Of a stretch of 64,000 nt of DNA, positions 47,100-56,796 are shown one piece after another (the first letter of the stretch is position 1; each line of letters begins with the position of its first letter). The notes under the pieces are model-generated. The model ran no database searches. It was not told where the DNA came from and was given only the letters and a program-made list of their open reading frames with translations. The stretch is from assembly GCA_013373015.1 (NCBI GenBank), contig JABXIQ010000028.1:1-64000 (forward strand), in the 5' to 3' direction. A program made the position numbers and the translations under genes. The DNA comes from Kangiellaceae bacterium. Its GTDB lineage: Bacteria > Pseudomonadota > Gammaproteobacteria > Enterobacterales > Kangiellaceae.

Positions 47100-47846
47100 T
47101 TATTGTTTTATCTGATAATTTGACACCTGAGTTGAAACATTGGCCAGTCCCGGCTCCATTGCTTCAGCCAATTTTTCTTGCAAAGGCTTAATGGGTGTCA
47201 TGGTCGATACTTTCTTTTCAGCTTTGATCATATAAGCAATTGGCGCTGATAGCCATGCTTTCTTCATATCGCTTTTCTTCTGAAAAGTCTCATAGCCTTT
47301 CCACCAAGGACAGCCAATCGCTTCAATTTCTAGCGTTCTAAAACCCAATAAATTTAGCCAATCTTTATATCGGGTTAAGCTCAACTGATGTAATGGCAAT
47401 TGTTTTTTACTAGTGCTCAAGCCCAGTTTTCCTTGTAAAAACCAAGGATTAAAAGGAGCATATAATAAACTATACAACTTACCCTGCGGTGCTAAACTGC
47501 GATAGACTTCGCCCAAAACAATGCTAGGGTTGTCGCAATACTCGAAGCCATGACTGAGAATGATACTTGATAGTGAGTCGGTCATGAAAGGCAGCGCTTC
47601 AATATCTCCGATAACATCATGACGAGACCCTTGACCGAGTTTTACACAATGCTCAAAAACATTTTCAGGCAAACTTAAACATTGAGTTAAACTATCAAAA
47701 GTTAACAAACAACCGCCATGATAGGCTTCTAAATGGTTTTGCAACCATTCCTGCCAAATATAGCGAATTCGATTTCCAGCAGGCAATTTTGGCCAAGCTA
47801 AATCCGATAAATGCTGTGTTTGAGGCTTGTTTATATTTTTATTCAT
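47100..47846 (-). CDS. Class I SAM-dependent methyltransferase (YafS-like)
   Basis: 248 residues. The fold is a reduced class-I methyltransferase: [51 protein letters not shown] and [17 protein letters not shown] are recognisable motifs IV to VI. E. coli has the related yafS between gloB and rnhA, exactly this position. Substrate unknown. Divergent from gloB. Confidence 0.8.
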   Translation of the reverse strand: MNKNINKPQTQHLSDLAWPKLPAGNRIRYIWQEWLQNHLEAYHGGCLLTFDSLTQCLSLPENVFEHCVKLGQGSRHDVIGDIEALPFMTDSLSSIILSHGFEYCDNPSIVLGEVYRSLAPQGKLYSLLYAPFNPWFLQGKLGLSTSKKQLPLHQLSLTRYKDWLNLLGFRTLEIEAIGCPWWKGYETFQKKSDMKKAWLSAPIAYMIKAEKKVSTMTPIKPLQEKLAEAMEPGLANVSTQVSNYQIKQ

Positions 47847-47973
47847 TAACTGTCATATCAACCGATGGACTGCATAGAGTACCAGATTCAGAGCAGGTAT
47901 ATTTGCCAGAATCTTCATGATTAGTTACATTCTAAGGTTAATGCTAACCCGACCCCAACAACTAGGCAAGCCA

Positions 47974-48747
47974 GTGCGTATCATTCCTATCAAAGCTTTT
48001 ACCGATAACTATATTTGGACGCTCTTTTCCGAACAAGAAACACACTTCAGCGTGGTAGATCCTGGCGATGCGCAAGCAGTTATTGCATTCATGGAAGCTC
48101 ATGAGCTAACACTTGATGCTATTTTTATCACTCACCACCATCACGATCACACAGGTGGAGTACAAGAACTCCAACAACGCTACGGGTGCTATGTATATGC
48201 GCCCGAACAGGGCCGCTACCCCTATGCCGATGTAAGCCTAAAAGAAGGTGATTGTGTCTCATTATGGGACAGTTTCTATCAATTTGAGGTGCTAGAAGTA
48301 CCGGGGCATACGATGGACCATATCGCCTACTACGACAAAGCTAATGGTCTATTGTTTTGCGGTGATACCTTATTCAAAGCAGGTTGTGGCCGTATGTTTG
48401 AAGGAACTCCTGAGCAATTTTACCACTCACTCGAAAAATTAAAGAAATTACCAGCGCAAACTCAAGTGTATTGCACTCATGAATACACACTCGCTAACCT
48501 TGCGTTTGCCCAATATATTGAGCCCGACAATGAAAACATCAAACAGTTAATTCAAAAATGTCAAAAACTACGTCAAGAAAACAAAATAACTCTACCTTCA
48601 ACGATTGAATGTGAGTTGTTAACCAATCCTTTCTTGCGTTGCGAAACGAGCAATCTGCAAAACAAAGCAGCCCAAGTACTAGGTAAAATAAATCCGACGC
48701 CAATAGAAACTTTTGCTACAATTCGCCAACTAAAAGATAATTTTTGA
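47974..48747 (+). CDS. gloB: Hydroxyacylglutathione hydrolase (glyoxalase II)
   Basis: Hydrolyses S-lactoylglutathione in methylglyoxal detoxification. The GTG at 47974 is preferred because AGG lies 7 bases before it and the protein then begins VRIIPIKAFTDNYIW like the family; ATGs at 47941 and 47917 would lengthen it. The metallo-beta-lactamase fold shows FITHHHHDHTGG, VPGHTMDHIAYY, LFCGDTLFKAGCGRMFEG and YCTHEYTLANLAFA, all metal ligands present. mltD begins 15 bp downstream. Confidence 0.94.
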   Translation: MRIIPIKAFTDNYIWTLFSEQETHFSVVDPGDAQAVIAFMEAHELTLDAIFITHHHHDHTGGVQELQQRYGCYVYAPEQGRYPYADVSLKEGDCVSLWDSFYQFEVLEVPGHTMDHIAYYDKANGLLFCGDTLFKAGCGRMFEGTPEQFYHSLEKLKKLPAQTQVYCTHEYTLANLAFAQYIEPDNENIKQLIQKCQKLRQENKITLPSTIECELLTNPFLRCETSNLQNKAAQVLGKINPTPIETFATIRQLKDNF

Positions 48748-48762
48748 ATGTAGAAGACCTTT

Positions 48763-50331
48763 ATGAAGCAACTGCTCGTGATCAGCTGCCTTGCCCTTGT
48801 TTCTTGCAAAACCATGTTAAAACAAGAGGTTACTGACGTTGAATCTAAAAATTCGGAGTTTATTACTCAAAAACCAGAACCATTACCAGCACCGATTTTA
48901 GAACGCTCAGAAAATGATGAACACGATTTGGTCGATATCAATCAAATAGCGATCGAAGCAGAGCCCGAACCAACTCAAGCTGTAAATTTATGGGAGTACT
49001 TAAACTCCAAACAAACCATTGCACAAGTTTCTCATAAGCGAATAGAACGGTTCAAAAAACAGTTCCTGAAAAAGCCTTTTTATCTAGTAAAGCGCGCAAA
49101 AAGAGCCGCGCCTTACTTGCACTACATCATAAATGAACTCGAAAAGCGTAATATGCCCATTGAGTTAGCTTTTACACCAATGGTAGAAAGCAATTTTGAT
49201 CCGCTAGCTCACTCGGTGGTGCAAGCCGCTGGCTTATGGCAGTTTATGCCAAGAACCGCCAAGGGGTTCGGATTAATCATTGATGAATGGTACGACGGTC
49301 GGCGCGACGTAGTGGCATCGACCAAAGCCGCATTAGATTATTATCAATATCTTAACAAAATGTTTGATGGTGACTGGCTATTAACAGTAGCAGCTTTTAA
49401 TGCCGGTGAAGGCAATGTACTTAAAGCCATGAAAGCAAATAAGCGTGCAAAAAAACCGCTCGATTATTGGTCTCTTGATTTGCCGCGCGAAACGCAACGA
49501 CATATTCCAAAGTGGATTGCGTTATCCAATATTTTCTTAAACGCACCAGACTACAAAGTTGAATTACCCATTGTGGATAATCTTGCTGCTTTTAGGGAAG
49601 TCGAAGTCGATGCACCGGCGAATTTGATGCAACTTGCTAAAATTGCCAATATTGATAAAGATATCTTTTATCGATTAAACCCAGCCTACAACCGCTTATT
49701 CGTTCCTGAGCAACATAAAAAAGCAACGATTTTAGTACCTGTAAGCCATATAGAGCACTTCCAAAATGGTTTAATTAACATTGATACTGATGCTTTGATG
49801 GTATCCATTAGCTATACGGTCAAATCTGGCGATAACTTGAGTACGATTGCTAAAAATCACAATACAAATACTAAGACTCTAAAGTCACTTAATCAGCTAA
49901 CCTCTAATACACTAAAAATTGGTCAAGTGTTAAAACTACCAGGTTCTGTGCATGCTAGTGAAACTGAGAAAAGCTTTTTTGCTACTCTTGATAAAAACCA
50001 ACAACGCAGACGTTACCAGACCTATAAAGTACAGTCTGGTGATAGCTTATGGAAAGTTGCCAAAAAATTTAACGTAACCACCGCTGAATTAATTCGCTGG
50101 AACCAAATCAATAAAAAATCTGTTTTGAAAATTGGTCAGCCACTTAAAATTTGGCCTAAAGGCAACACGAGTTACGCTTCTAACAAAACCACCTACACGG
50201 TACAATCAGGAGATTCTTTATATACCATTGCTCGCAAGTTCAAAGTGAAAATTGAGCAAATTACACAATGGAATAGACTGAACAAAAAATCCTATATTAA
50301 ACCTGGGCAAGTACTCACAATATACCCTTAA
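48763..50331 (+). CDS. mltD: Membrane-bound lytic murein transglycosylase D
   Basis: 522-residue lipoprotein (lipobox LVSC, Cys at about 15). A short low-complexity linker is followed by the SLT domain with PMVESNFDPLAHS (catalytic Glu), AAGLWQFMPRTAKGFGL and TVAAFNAGEGNV. Three LysM repeats then bind peptidoglycan at about 345-390, 425-470 and 478-522 (each beginning YTVKSGDNLSTIA, YKVQSGDSLWKVA and YTVQSGDSLYTIA). E. coli MltD has two LysM repeats, so this is a slightly longer version. Adjacent to gloB, as in E. coli, but here on the same strand. Confidence 0.95.
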   Translation: MKQLLVISCLALVSCKTMLKQEVTDVESKNSEFITQKPEPLPAPILERSENDEHDLVDINQIAIEAEPEPTQAVNLWEYLNSKQTIAQVSHKRIERFKKQFLKKPFYLVKRAKRAAPYLHYIINELEKRNMPIELAFTPMVESNFDPLAHSVVQAAGLWQFMPRTAKGFGLIIDEWYDGRRDVVASTKAALDYYQYLNKMFDGDWLLTVAAFNAGEGNVLKAMKANKRAKKPLDYWSLDLPRETQRHIPKWIALSNIFLNAPDYKVELPIVDNLAAFREVEVDAPANLMQLAKIANIDKDIFYRLNPAYNRLFVPEQHKKATILVPVSHIEHFQNGLINIDTDALMVSISYTVKSGDNLSTIAKNHNTNTKTLKSLNQLTSNTLKIGQVLKLPGSVHASETEKSFFATLDKNQQRRRYQTYKVQSGDSLWKVAKKFNVTTAELIRWNQINKKSVLKIGQPLKIWPKGNTSYASNKTTYTVQSGDSLYTIARKFKVKIEQITQWNRLNKKSYIKPGQVLTIYP

Positions 50332-50368
50332 TATTTATCATTGACAGTCTTGCTAGAACTTTCAGAAC

Positions 50369-50396
50369 AAAAAAAAGGAGCCATTGGCTCCTTTTT
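50369..50396. terminator. Bidirectional terminator between mltD and the ABC permease gene
   Basis: The stem GGAGCC / GGCTCC with loop ATT is flanked by an A-run and a T-run. Confidence 0.92.
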
Positions 50397-50419
50397 TGCT
50401 TTTACTGCTTTAAGAAAGC

Positions 50420-51625
50420 TTAACTTCTAAACAAAACACTTTCTTTCTTGAAGAACTGCGTTGTGAAATACAACAACACTCCTGCAATAATTAAAGTGCT
50501 AAAGAAGATCATCCCAAGCAATCCATAATCAATCGTTCCTTTCAACAAGTCTTTCATTGCCAAAGAAACATTGGTAATGGGTACCATAGCGGTCTTCCAG
50601 TTCAACTCCATACCTGGTAATAAAGCAATCAACACAGGAAAAAATGCAAACATCATGATAGGTGACATATAAGCTTGAGCCTCTTTCATGTTTTTTGCAT
50701 AAATAGATGCTATCAACATGAGTGCGGCAAAAATCGCAGTTACAGGCAGTAACATAGAACCAATTAAGAACATATCCATACCACTGATGCTTTCAATAAC
50801 ATCTCCAGCACCCATTGATTTAAGCATAGCTCCGAAGCCTAAAATTAGCGACCAAATGAAGTAGCTGGCTAATACCATTACGATTGAAAGGAAACTGGTG
50901 GTAAATATCACACCGAACTTAGCAACAACAATTTGCCATTTTTTCATCGGGGTCAACAATAAGGTTTCCAAAGTTCCCCGCTCTTTTTCACCTACGCCCA
51001 ACTCTAACGCCGGATACATAGCACCAGATACTGCAAGTAAGATCAAAATATAAGCAATGAAACTACCTATCGCCTCACCACTCTTCTCACGTTTAGATGC
51101 AAAGTTATTTTTATCGATAGCAATTGGTTTGGTAAAAGCCACCACATTATCATTGCTTAATCCAAACTTATCACCCAAGGCTTTACGCTGATTTTTATTA
51201 TAAATGTCTAAAGCACTTTCCAAGCGACGCATAGCAATATTATCAAGGTTACTTGAACCTTTATAATAAAGTGCAACAGTTTCCTGCTTCAAGCTTTGAG
51301 CTGGAGCTTGAATGGTTTGCGGTATCTCCAGCACAAAATCAACTTTTTCATCCTTAATGGCCTGCTCATAGTTACTATCTTCTAATGTAACCAGTTCAAA
51401 TTTTTTCTCTTTAGAGAAGATATCACTAAAATCTGGCAAGCTTTCAGCGTTAATAACCGCTACTTTTATTTCTTTATCGCGCACTTCTTGAGCTTTACTT
51501 GAAGCAAATTTAATAAAGCCAAACATAAACAATGGAACAATGATTGTTGGCAATAAAATCGAGAAAATAAGTGTTTTCTTATCTCTTACCAATTCTAAGA
51601 GCTCTTTTTTATATACTAACCACAT
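50420..51625 (-). CDS. ABC-2 type transporter permease (NatB-like)
   Basis: 401 residues. The first TM (about 18-38; KTLIFSILLPTIIVPLFMFG) is followed by a ~150-residue extracytoplasmic domain, then five or six TM helices from about 190 to the C-terminus, separated by a loop containing ELGVGEKERGTLETLLLTPMKKWQIVVAK, the ABC-2 permease hallmark. It resembles NatB of the Na+-exporting NatAB system, but substrate cannot be read from sequence. It pairs with the ATPase gene 2 bp upstream. Confidence 0.82.
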   Translation of the reverse strand: MWLVYKKELLELVRDKKTLIFSILLPTIIVPLFMFGFIKFASSKAQEVRDKEIKVAVINAESLPDFSDIFSKEKKFELVTLEDSNYEQAIKDEKVDFVLEIPQTIQAPAQSLKQETVALYYKGSSNLDNIAMRRLESALDIYNKNQRKALGDKFGLSNDNVVAFTKPIAIDKNNFASKREKSGEAIGSFIAYILILLAVSGAMYPALELGVGEKERGTLETLLLTPMKKWQIVVAKFGVIFTTSFLSIVMVLASYFIWSLILGFGAMLKSMGAGDVIESISGMDMFLIGSMLLPVTAIFAALMLIASIYAKNMKEAQAYMSPIMMFAFFPVLIALLPGMELNWKTAMVPITNVSLAMKDLLKGTIDYGLLGMIFFSTLIIAGVLLYFTTQFFKKESVLFRS

Positions 51626-51627
51626 AA

Positions 51628-52422
51628 TTAAGCCGCCTCTTTATCATTAACTGTTTTTAGGAAGGCATCATATAAATTGCCGTCATCGGATAAAGCTGCA
51701 AACTGCGCTGTTGTGCCATTAAATTTAGTTTCACCTAAATCAATCAAGGTCACATCATCACATAAACGTTCAACTTCATGCAGATGGTGAGTTGAAAAAA
51801 TCACAGCTTTGTCTGAACCTTTGAAACTTTCGATAAAGTCTAAAACAGTTTTAGCTGAAATTACGTCAAGCCCCGTTGTCGGCTCATCAAAGACCAAAAC
51901 CTTGGGGTCATGAATTACAGCGCGAGCGATAGACGCTCGCTGCATCATACCTGTGGACAAATCATCAGCACGCTTTCCTGCAAATGAGTGCATATCTAGC
52001 ATAGTGAAGATTTGATCAATTCGACTGGCTAACTCGTCCTTGCCTAAGCCATGCATTCTGCCAAAATACTCAACATTTTCTTGCACCGTTAAACGATGAT
52101 AAAGCCCTGTCTTGCCAGATAAAAAACCAATTAGTTTTTGTGCATATAAAGGCTCTTTTGTCACATCATGGCCATTAATTAAAATCTGGCCTGCTGTTGG
52201 CTCCAATGCTGTTGAAAGCATACGCAAAGTGGTCGTTTTACCAGCTCCATTAGGACCTAACAGACCTAATACTTTTCCTTGCTCACATTTAAAACTGACA
52301 TCACGAACGGCATGAAAGACACCAGCACCCTCGCGCGGATCAGTTATAACTTTTTTCTTGCGTTGCTTTGCTTCTTTTTTATCGTAAGCAAAGGTTTTAG
52401 CAAGATCTTTTATCTCTATCAT
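51628..52422 (-). CDS. ABC transporter ATP-binding protein (NatA-like)
   Basis: 264-residue exporter-class ATPase: Walker A GLLGPNGAGKTTTLRML, Q-loop replaced by IGFLSGKTGLYHRLTVQEN, signature DDLSTGMMQRASIARA, Walker B VLVFDEPTTGLD, H-loop IFSTHHLHE. A short Lys-rich insertion at about 14-30 follows the first strand. Partner of the adjacent ABC-2 permease. Confidence 0.87.
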   Translation of the reverse strand: MIEIKDLAKTFAYDKKEAKQRKKKVITDPREGAGVFHAVRDVSFKCEQGKVLGLLGPNGAGKTTTLRMLSTALEPTAGQILINGHDVTKEPLYAQKLIGFLSGKTGLYHRLTVQENVEYFGRMHGLGKDELASRIDQIFTMLDMHSFAGKRADDLSTGMMQRASIARAVIHDPKVLVFDEPTTGLDVISAKTVLDFIESFKGSDKAVIFSTHHLHEVERLCDDVTLIDLGETKFNGTTAQFAALSDDGNLYDAFLKTVNDKEAA

Positions 52423-52460
52423 TGTTATCCCCTATTATTGTTTATTTTTTTGCCACTATT

Positions 52461-53537
52461 TTAGTCATTTTGCGTTATATCATCTATGATTGGACTTTTG
52501 ACACGCTCTTCATTCTTGTCTCGATCAGTATTTTTGACGATCCCTACAACTTTATTATAAATCGCTTTACGCAAATGACTTAAACGCGGCTTATTCTGTT
52601 CGGTAAACTCTATCGGACGACATAGACTCATCGTTTGAATACCCATTCTTGAAATAAGCACCCCTATACCTATACCTTGTGCAACTTTAGTAGAAACACT
52701 AGCGGTTAAGGTCTTACCTAACATTTCAACACCTGCTTCGGCAACCAGCTCACTAGCTCCAGCAAGCATCATGTTCTTAAAGACCTGTTTGGTCATGTCA
52801 ATTCGACCAAAAGCAGTTTGCGGGCAACCATATAAGCGTGATAATTCTTGGATCATCTTGCTACTTCGCCATGCAACTAGAGCCATATCCGCAATAGCCA
52901 GCGGACTTAAGGCAACCATAACCGCAGCTTCGCTAGCATGTTTACTGATAATGTCTAGAGCCATCTTATCAAGACCCGCAAGCACAGAGTTAGAGTAAAT
53001 TTGTATCAATTCATGATCGTTATGAACTTGCTGCTTTGCAGATTGATATTTTTTTTCCAATACAGAGATTTCTACATACTCACTGATTTCTTGCGTTAGT
53101 TCCTGTAATGAGTGGCCTGCTTTTCCATACGAATCTTGCTGCAAAATTCTTTTAAACTCTTGTTGAGCACTTTGCCTGTTTGCCAAGCGCCGTCTAGCTC
53201 TCCAGCCATTAAACAAAGCTACTCCACCACTAACTAAAGCGGCACCAGCAACCACAATTCCGGCCATTCCTAGCATTGCATTAGTTAAAAATAGCTCTTG
53301 AATAAATTGATAGGTTTGAAAAGTTGCTGCACCTATAACCAAAGTGGAAAATGCTGGCCAAAATAGCCTTTTTATACCGCCTTTTGTCTGCTCTTTAAAG
53401 ACTATCTGCGCCGCTTCTTGTTGCTCGTTCTCTTCAACCAGCTGTAAAGGATTTATAGGAGTAACTTCTATCTTGTCTTGGCTCTTAATTTTTTCGAGAG
53501 AGATTTTCACTGGTTTATCTTGTTGCTCATTACTCAT
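52461..53537 (-). CDS. ycjF: YcjF-like inner-membrane protein (DUF697/TIGR01620)
   Basis: 358 residues. A hydrophilic N-terminus of about 65 residues is followed by two TM helices (about 72-118, FSTLVIGAATFQTYQF and GIVVAGAALVSGGVALF) and a C-terminal DUF697 domain with ALSPLAIADMALVAWRSSKMI, AELYG-like ELSRLYGCPQ and GVLISRMGIQTMSLCRPI. In E. coli ycjF and ycjX belong to the phage-shock regulon, but their biochemical role is not established. Its start overlaps the ycjX stop by 4 bp. No pspABC genes are present. Confidence 0.88.
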   Translation of the reverse strand: MSNEQQDKPVKISLEKIKSQDKIEVTPINPLQLVEENEQQEAAQIVFKEQTKGGIKRLFWPAFSTLVIGAATFQTYQFIQELFLTNAMLGMAGIVVAGAALVSGGVALFNGWRARRRLANRQSAQQEFKRILQQDSYGKAGHSLQELTQEISEYVEISVLEKKYQSAKQQVHNDHELIQIYSNSVLAGLDKMALDIISKHASEAAVMVALSPLAIADMALVAWRSSKMIQELSRLYGCPQTAFGRIDMTKQVFKNMMLAGASELVAEAGVEMLGKTLTASVSTKVAQGIGIGVLISRMGIQTMSLCRPIEFTEQNKPRLSHLRKAIYNKVVGIVKNTDRDKNEERVKSPIIDDITQND

Positions 53538-54958
53538 AGAAATTTATCTCCCAACAAAAAATGTAACACTTTGTCCATTCGTATATGCGGTAACGCTCCT
53601 GGAGATAAATTACTGGGCGCAAAATTAACAAAGTCAAACTCCAAATCACTCCACTGCTGCTTTGTAGGCGGTTGCTGAGGAATCTTACCTGGAAAGTTAA
53701 TGATAGTTTCTTTAGTCGATTGCTCAACACCTTGCACACACATTAGTTTCTTACCATCATGCTCAGCCATGACCGGTTGAGTAACATTTATAGAGCTAAT
53801 TGCCATGCTCTCCATTTTAATACCTTCATAACGAATATCATTGCGAGCTTGTTGCAACATATTCTGCATAAAGGCTTCCAAGTTCCGATGTTGCTCTGGA
53901 GGAACATGATCGGATTTGGTTGCTGCAATCATTAACTTATCGATGCTCGGATTAAAAAGCCGCTTTACCCAGTTAGATTGGCCATAATTAAAGCTCTGCA
54001 ATAATTGTGATAAGGTAAATTGCATATCTCTATAACTTTCATACCCACTATTAAGCACCGATAAACAATCCACTAACAAAATTTGTCGATCGACTTTCGA
54101 AAAATATTCATAAAAAAATGGCTTTACTACTTTATCACGATAGTAATTAAAGCGTTTTTCTAAAACTCTAACAGTTGATTCAGCTTCAAAACTCGACCAA
54201 TCTTGAGCTAATATAGACTCATCAACTACTGGAAAAAAATCTAAAACTGGCGCACCTGCAAGCTCACCCGGCAGTATAAATCTACCAGGTTGGATCAAGC
54301 TAATATTCGCTTTGCTTTGTTTGCATCGTTGCAAAAATGCCCGGTATGACTGCGCAATCTCTGAAACCGATTGTTCATCGTACATTTCAGACAATTGAGT
54401 TTTATTTTGAGAATCTAGCCAGTCTTGAGCCAGTTCTTTCCTGCTACCCCGGCCTAAGCATTCGGTACATTGGGTTGACCATTGCTTGAAACTCATACGC
54501 AATAGCGGTAAATCTAATAACCATTCGCCTGGATAATCAACGATATCAACTGTTAAACTGCTAAATTCTTTAGCTTTTTTGTACCATCTATTGCTAACTT
54601 TATAACGTATCTTTATCTGGCTTTGCGCGATACTTGATGTCGAAGGCGGCCATTGAGGCTCAGATGCCGTAAGATACTCTATTGCTGCTGAGTATCTAAA
54701 CTCAGGAATATGCAAATCTGGATAGGCTTGAATTTTTGCACCAACAATCCGTTGTTGCTTGGACATATCAAAAAAAGGCAGCCGATCATTATCAGCTGCA
54801 AACAATAGCTGATTGATAAACGAAGTGATAAACGCGGTTTTTCCTGAACAACTCAGACCCGTAACAGCAATGCGAACATGCTTATCCAAGCCACGTTCAA
54901 CTAACTGTTTTGCTGTATAATAGGATTCTTTAAACCAATCCTTCTCTGACATAGACAC
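53534..54958 (-). CDS. ycjX: YcjX-like P-loop NTPase (DUF463)
   Basis: 474 residues. The P-loop GLSCSGKTAFITSF (about 34-47) is followed by family blocks VDIVDYPGEWLLDLPLL (Walker B/G3-like), GRFILPGELAGAPVLDFFPV and LLVDCLSVLN, and IAATKSDHVPPEQ (G4-like TKxD). Related to dynamin-like GTPases; structural role probably in envelope-stress response. The gene overlaps ycjF, forming a two-gene unit with its own upstream gap. Confidence 0.9.
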   Translation of the reverse strand: MSMSEKDWFKESYYTAKQLVERGLDKHVRIAVTGLSCSGKTAFITSFINQLLFAADNDRLPFFDMSKQQRIVGAKIQAYPDLHIPEFRYSAAIEYLTASEPQWPPSTSSIAQSQIKIRYKVSNRWYKKAKEFSSLTVDIVDYPGEWLLDLPLLRMSFKQWSTQCTECLGRGSRKELAQDWLDSQNKTQLSEMYDEQSVSEIAQSYRAFLQRCKQSKANISLIQPGRFILPGELAGAPVLDFFPVVDESILAQDWSSFEAESTVRVLEKRFNYYRDKVVKPFFYEYFSKVDRQILLVDCLSVLNSGYESYRDMQFTLSQLLQSFNYGQSNWVKRLFNPSIDKLMIAATKSDHVPPEQHRNLEAFMQNMLQQARNDIRYEGIKMESMAISSINVTQPVMAEHDGKKLMCVQGVEQSTKETIINFPGKIPQQPPTKQQWSDLEFDFVNFAPSNLSPGALPHIRMDKVLHFLLGDKFL

Positions 54959-55079
54959 TCTTGTAATAGTTTTTTTCAGTATATCGTAAGAATTGTTTTC
55001 AGATAATAAATAATCGTAAATATCTATTTCAAAACAAGCTAATTTATTGTTTATTAAGAGATTTTAAGAACTTGCGTCT

Positions 55080-56768
55080 TTATATAGCTATTTGTGCAGC
55101 AATGATATTATTCAAGTAATATTGATACTGAGCATAGGTTAAAGACTCAATCTGTTGTATGAGCGCCGACTTATAGTCGGGCAGATGAAATAATTTACTC
55201 AGCATTTCTAATGCAAAGCTATCGTTAAACAACTGGATATTGGTAATCAATTTTTGTTTGTTGTTGACGAAGCTTTGTTCTCCGCCATCATTAACCACTG
55301 CACCTAATACTGCATTTATATCTACATTATCATCGCCAATTATAAGATGAGTGGCGGTATTATCCGGAAACACTTTCAAATCAAGATCTAACGAAACTAG
55401 ACTATTACTCTTTTTAATCTTATCCGCCAGACTTGGCTCAAGCATTAATAAATGAAAATAAAATAACTCAGATTGTGCCCAAAGCAGTTGCCCAGGCTGT
55501 GCGTAAAGCGCTATAACATTAGCATTGTTTTTTGCAGAAACATTTAACTTCAAGGATTGCTTAGGGAGCTGAGAAATTTGTGTTAAACTTTTTCTTAAAG
55601 GTTCATCAATGAAATTACCTTCTACAAAAAGCTGAATCTGTTCTTGATAAACCACATGAGAACCAATAAATTTTTTTATAACTTTGTTATCTATAATATC
55701 AATAACACTTGTGAATTGATTGTGGGGGATTTTAACTTGAAGACTATTGCCTGCAATATCTATCGACCCCTTTAATAATTCAGAAAGCTCATTACAATCT
55801 ATATTAGTACACAGTTCAAACTCAGTTAAAAGCGCATAATCAATTGTTCCACTGTTGTTTTTTTTAAGACTAACTGTGCTTAACAAGTCATTAGGTATTA
55901 ATCGTAAGCCATCAATGTTACTGTCTTCTTGTTGCGTAAGATTTTCTTCGTCAACTGGAATTGATTGTCCCTGATAGTAAAGCTCAAGAATTTTATCAAT
56001 CGATAAACTTGGGAGTGATTGATAATAAGACTGAGCCAGCTCTATACGATTCTCCCCCTCAAACATCATCAGATAGAGTAACCACTTATTCTGGTCATTC
56101 CATAATAACTGGATATTTGAATAGAATTTTTCTTTAAGCTCAACAACATCTTTGTCATTGAATTGCATTAGAGCTTCATCTTGATCGCATATCAATTTTT
56201 CAGATGAGGCTGTGAATATTGGTAATCCATTCGATATAGACTTGCATTTCAATAAATTAGCAAACAATCTTAAATTATAATCCTCACCATCCATTTTATC
56301 ACTGATTAAAGAAATATTACTCAACGCTTCTCCATCAGTGTTTGCATGAGTTATATTTATGTTTTTAAATGTCCGGTTCACCAAACCAAACAAACGTTGC
56401 TGATTACTATTACTGCTGATCACTACAGAAAAAGAACTTAACTCATGGTTACTTGCTGTATCCGCAATCAGTTGCAAAATATCTGGTAAAGCATCACTAT
56501 CAACAATGACAATTAACTTAGCCATGTCCATCAGTGGAAAAATCTGATTAGGTAAACCTTGCTGTACTAAATCTTTATGAAGATTATTAATATATTGAGA
56601 GTTAGACACTAAGCCTAATATTACACTTCCTGACTCAGTTGTTACTATATGAACACTGCCACCTGCTACGCTTTCCTCAAAAAGCTGGTTTTGAATAACA
56701 GGAAAAGCATGTGATAATCCAACAAGAAGTGTAAAAGAAATTAAGATTGAAATGAGTAAACGGTACAT
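55080..56768 (-). CDS. Secreted protein of unknown function next to the TonB operon
   Basis: 562 residues, not recognised. A clear Sec signal (MYRLLISILISFTLLVGLSHAF, about residues 1-21) places it in the periplasm or beyond. The mature protein is mixed alpha/beta, with no repeats or metal motif; four cysteines fall in two pairs (KCKSI...LICD and ELCTNIDCNE), possibly disulfides. Ends such as LFNDSFALEMLSKLFHLPDY and IESLTYAQYQYYLNNII faintly recall the C-terminal part of M16 peptidases, but no HxxEH zinc site is present; this is weak. It lies on the strand of, and 28 bp beyond, the TPR gene, behind a hairpin covering its ribosome site, so it may be a partly uncoupled last member of the TonB operon. 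Confidence 0.75.
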   Translation of the reverse strand: MYRLLISILISFTLLVGLSHAFPVIQNQLFEESVAGGSVHIVTTESGSVILGLVSNSQYINNLHKDLVQQGLPNQIFPLMDMAKLIVIVDSDALPDILQLIADTASNHELSSFSVVISSNSNQQRLFGLVNRTFKNINITHANTDGEALSNISLISDKMDGEDYNLRLFANLLKCKSISNGLPIFTASSEKLICDQDEALMQFNDKDVVELKEKFYSNIQLLWNDQNKWLLYLMMFEGENRIELAQSYYQSLPSLSIDKILELYYQGQSIPVDEENLTQQEDSNIDGLRLIPNDLLSTVSLKKNNSGTIDYALLTEFELCTNIDCNELSELLKGSIDIAGNSLQVKIPHNQFTSVIDIIDNKVIKKFIGSHVVYQEQIQLFVEGNFIDEPLRKSLTQISQLPKQSLKLNVSAKNNANVIALYAQPGQLLWAQSELFYFHLLMLEPSLADKIKKSNSLVSLDLDLKVFPDNTATHLIIGDDNVDINAVLGAVVNDGGEQSFVNNKQKLITNIQLFNDSFALEMLSKLFHLPDYKSALIQQIESLTYAQYQYYLNNIIAAQIAI

Positions 56769-56775
56769 AAAAGAA

Positions 56776-56793
56776 AGGCCTCATTAGAGGCCT
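56776..56793 (-). terminator. Hairpin between the TPR gene and the 562-residue secreted-protein gene
   Basis: AGGCCTC / GAGGCCT with loop ATTA, directly after the TPR stop; on the minus strand TTTCTTTT follows, then the ATG at 56768. The GAGG that would serve as ribosome site for the next gene is inside the stem, so it may act as terminator, attenuator or translation gate. Confidence 0.65.
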
Positions 56794-56796
56794 AGA

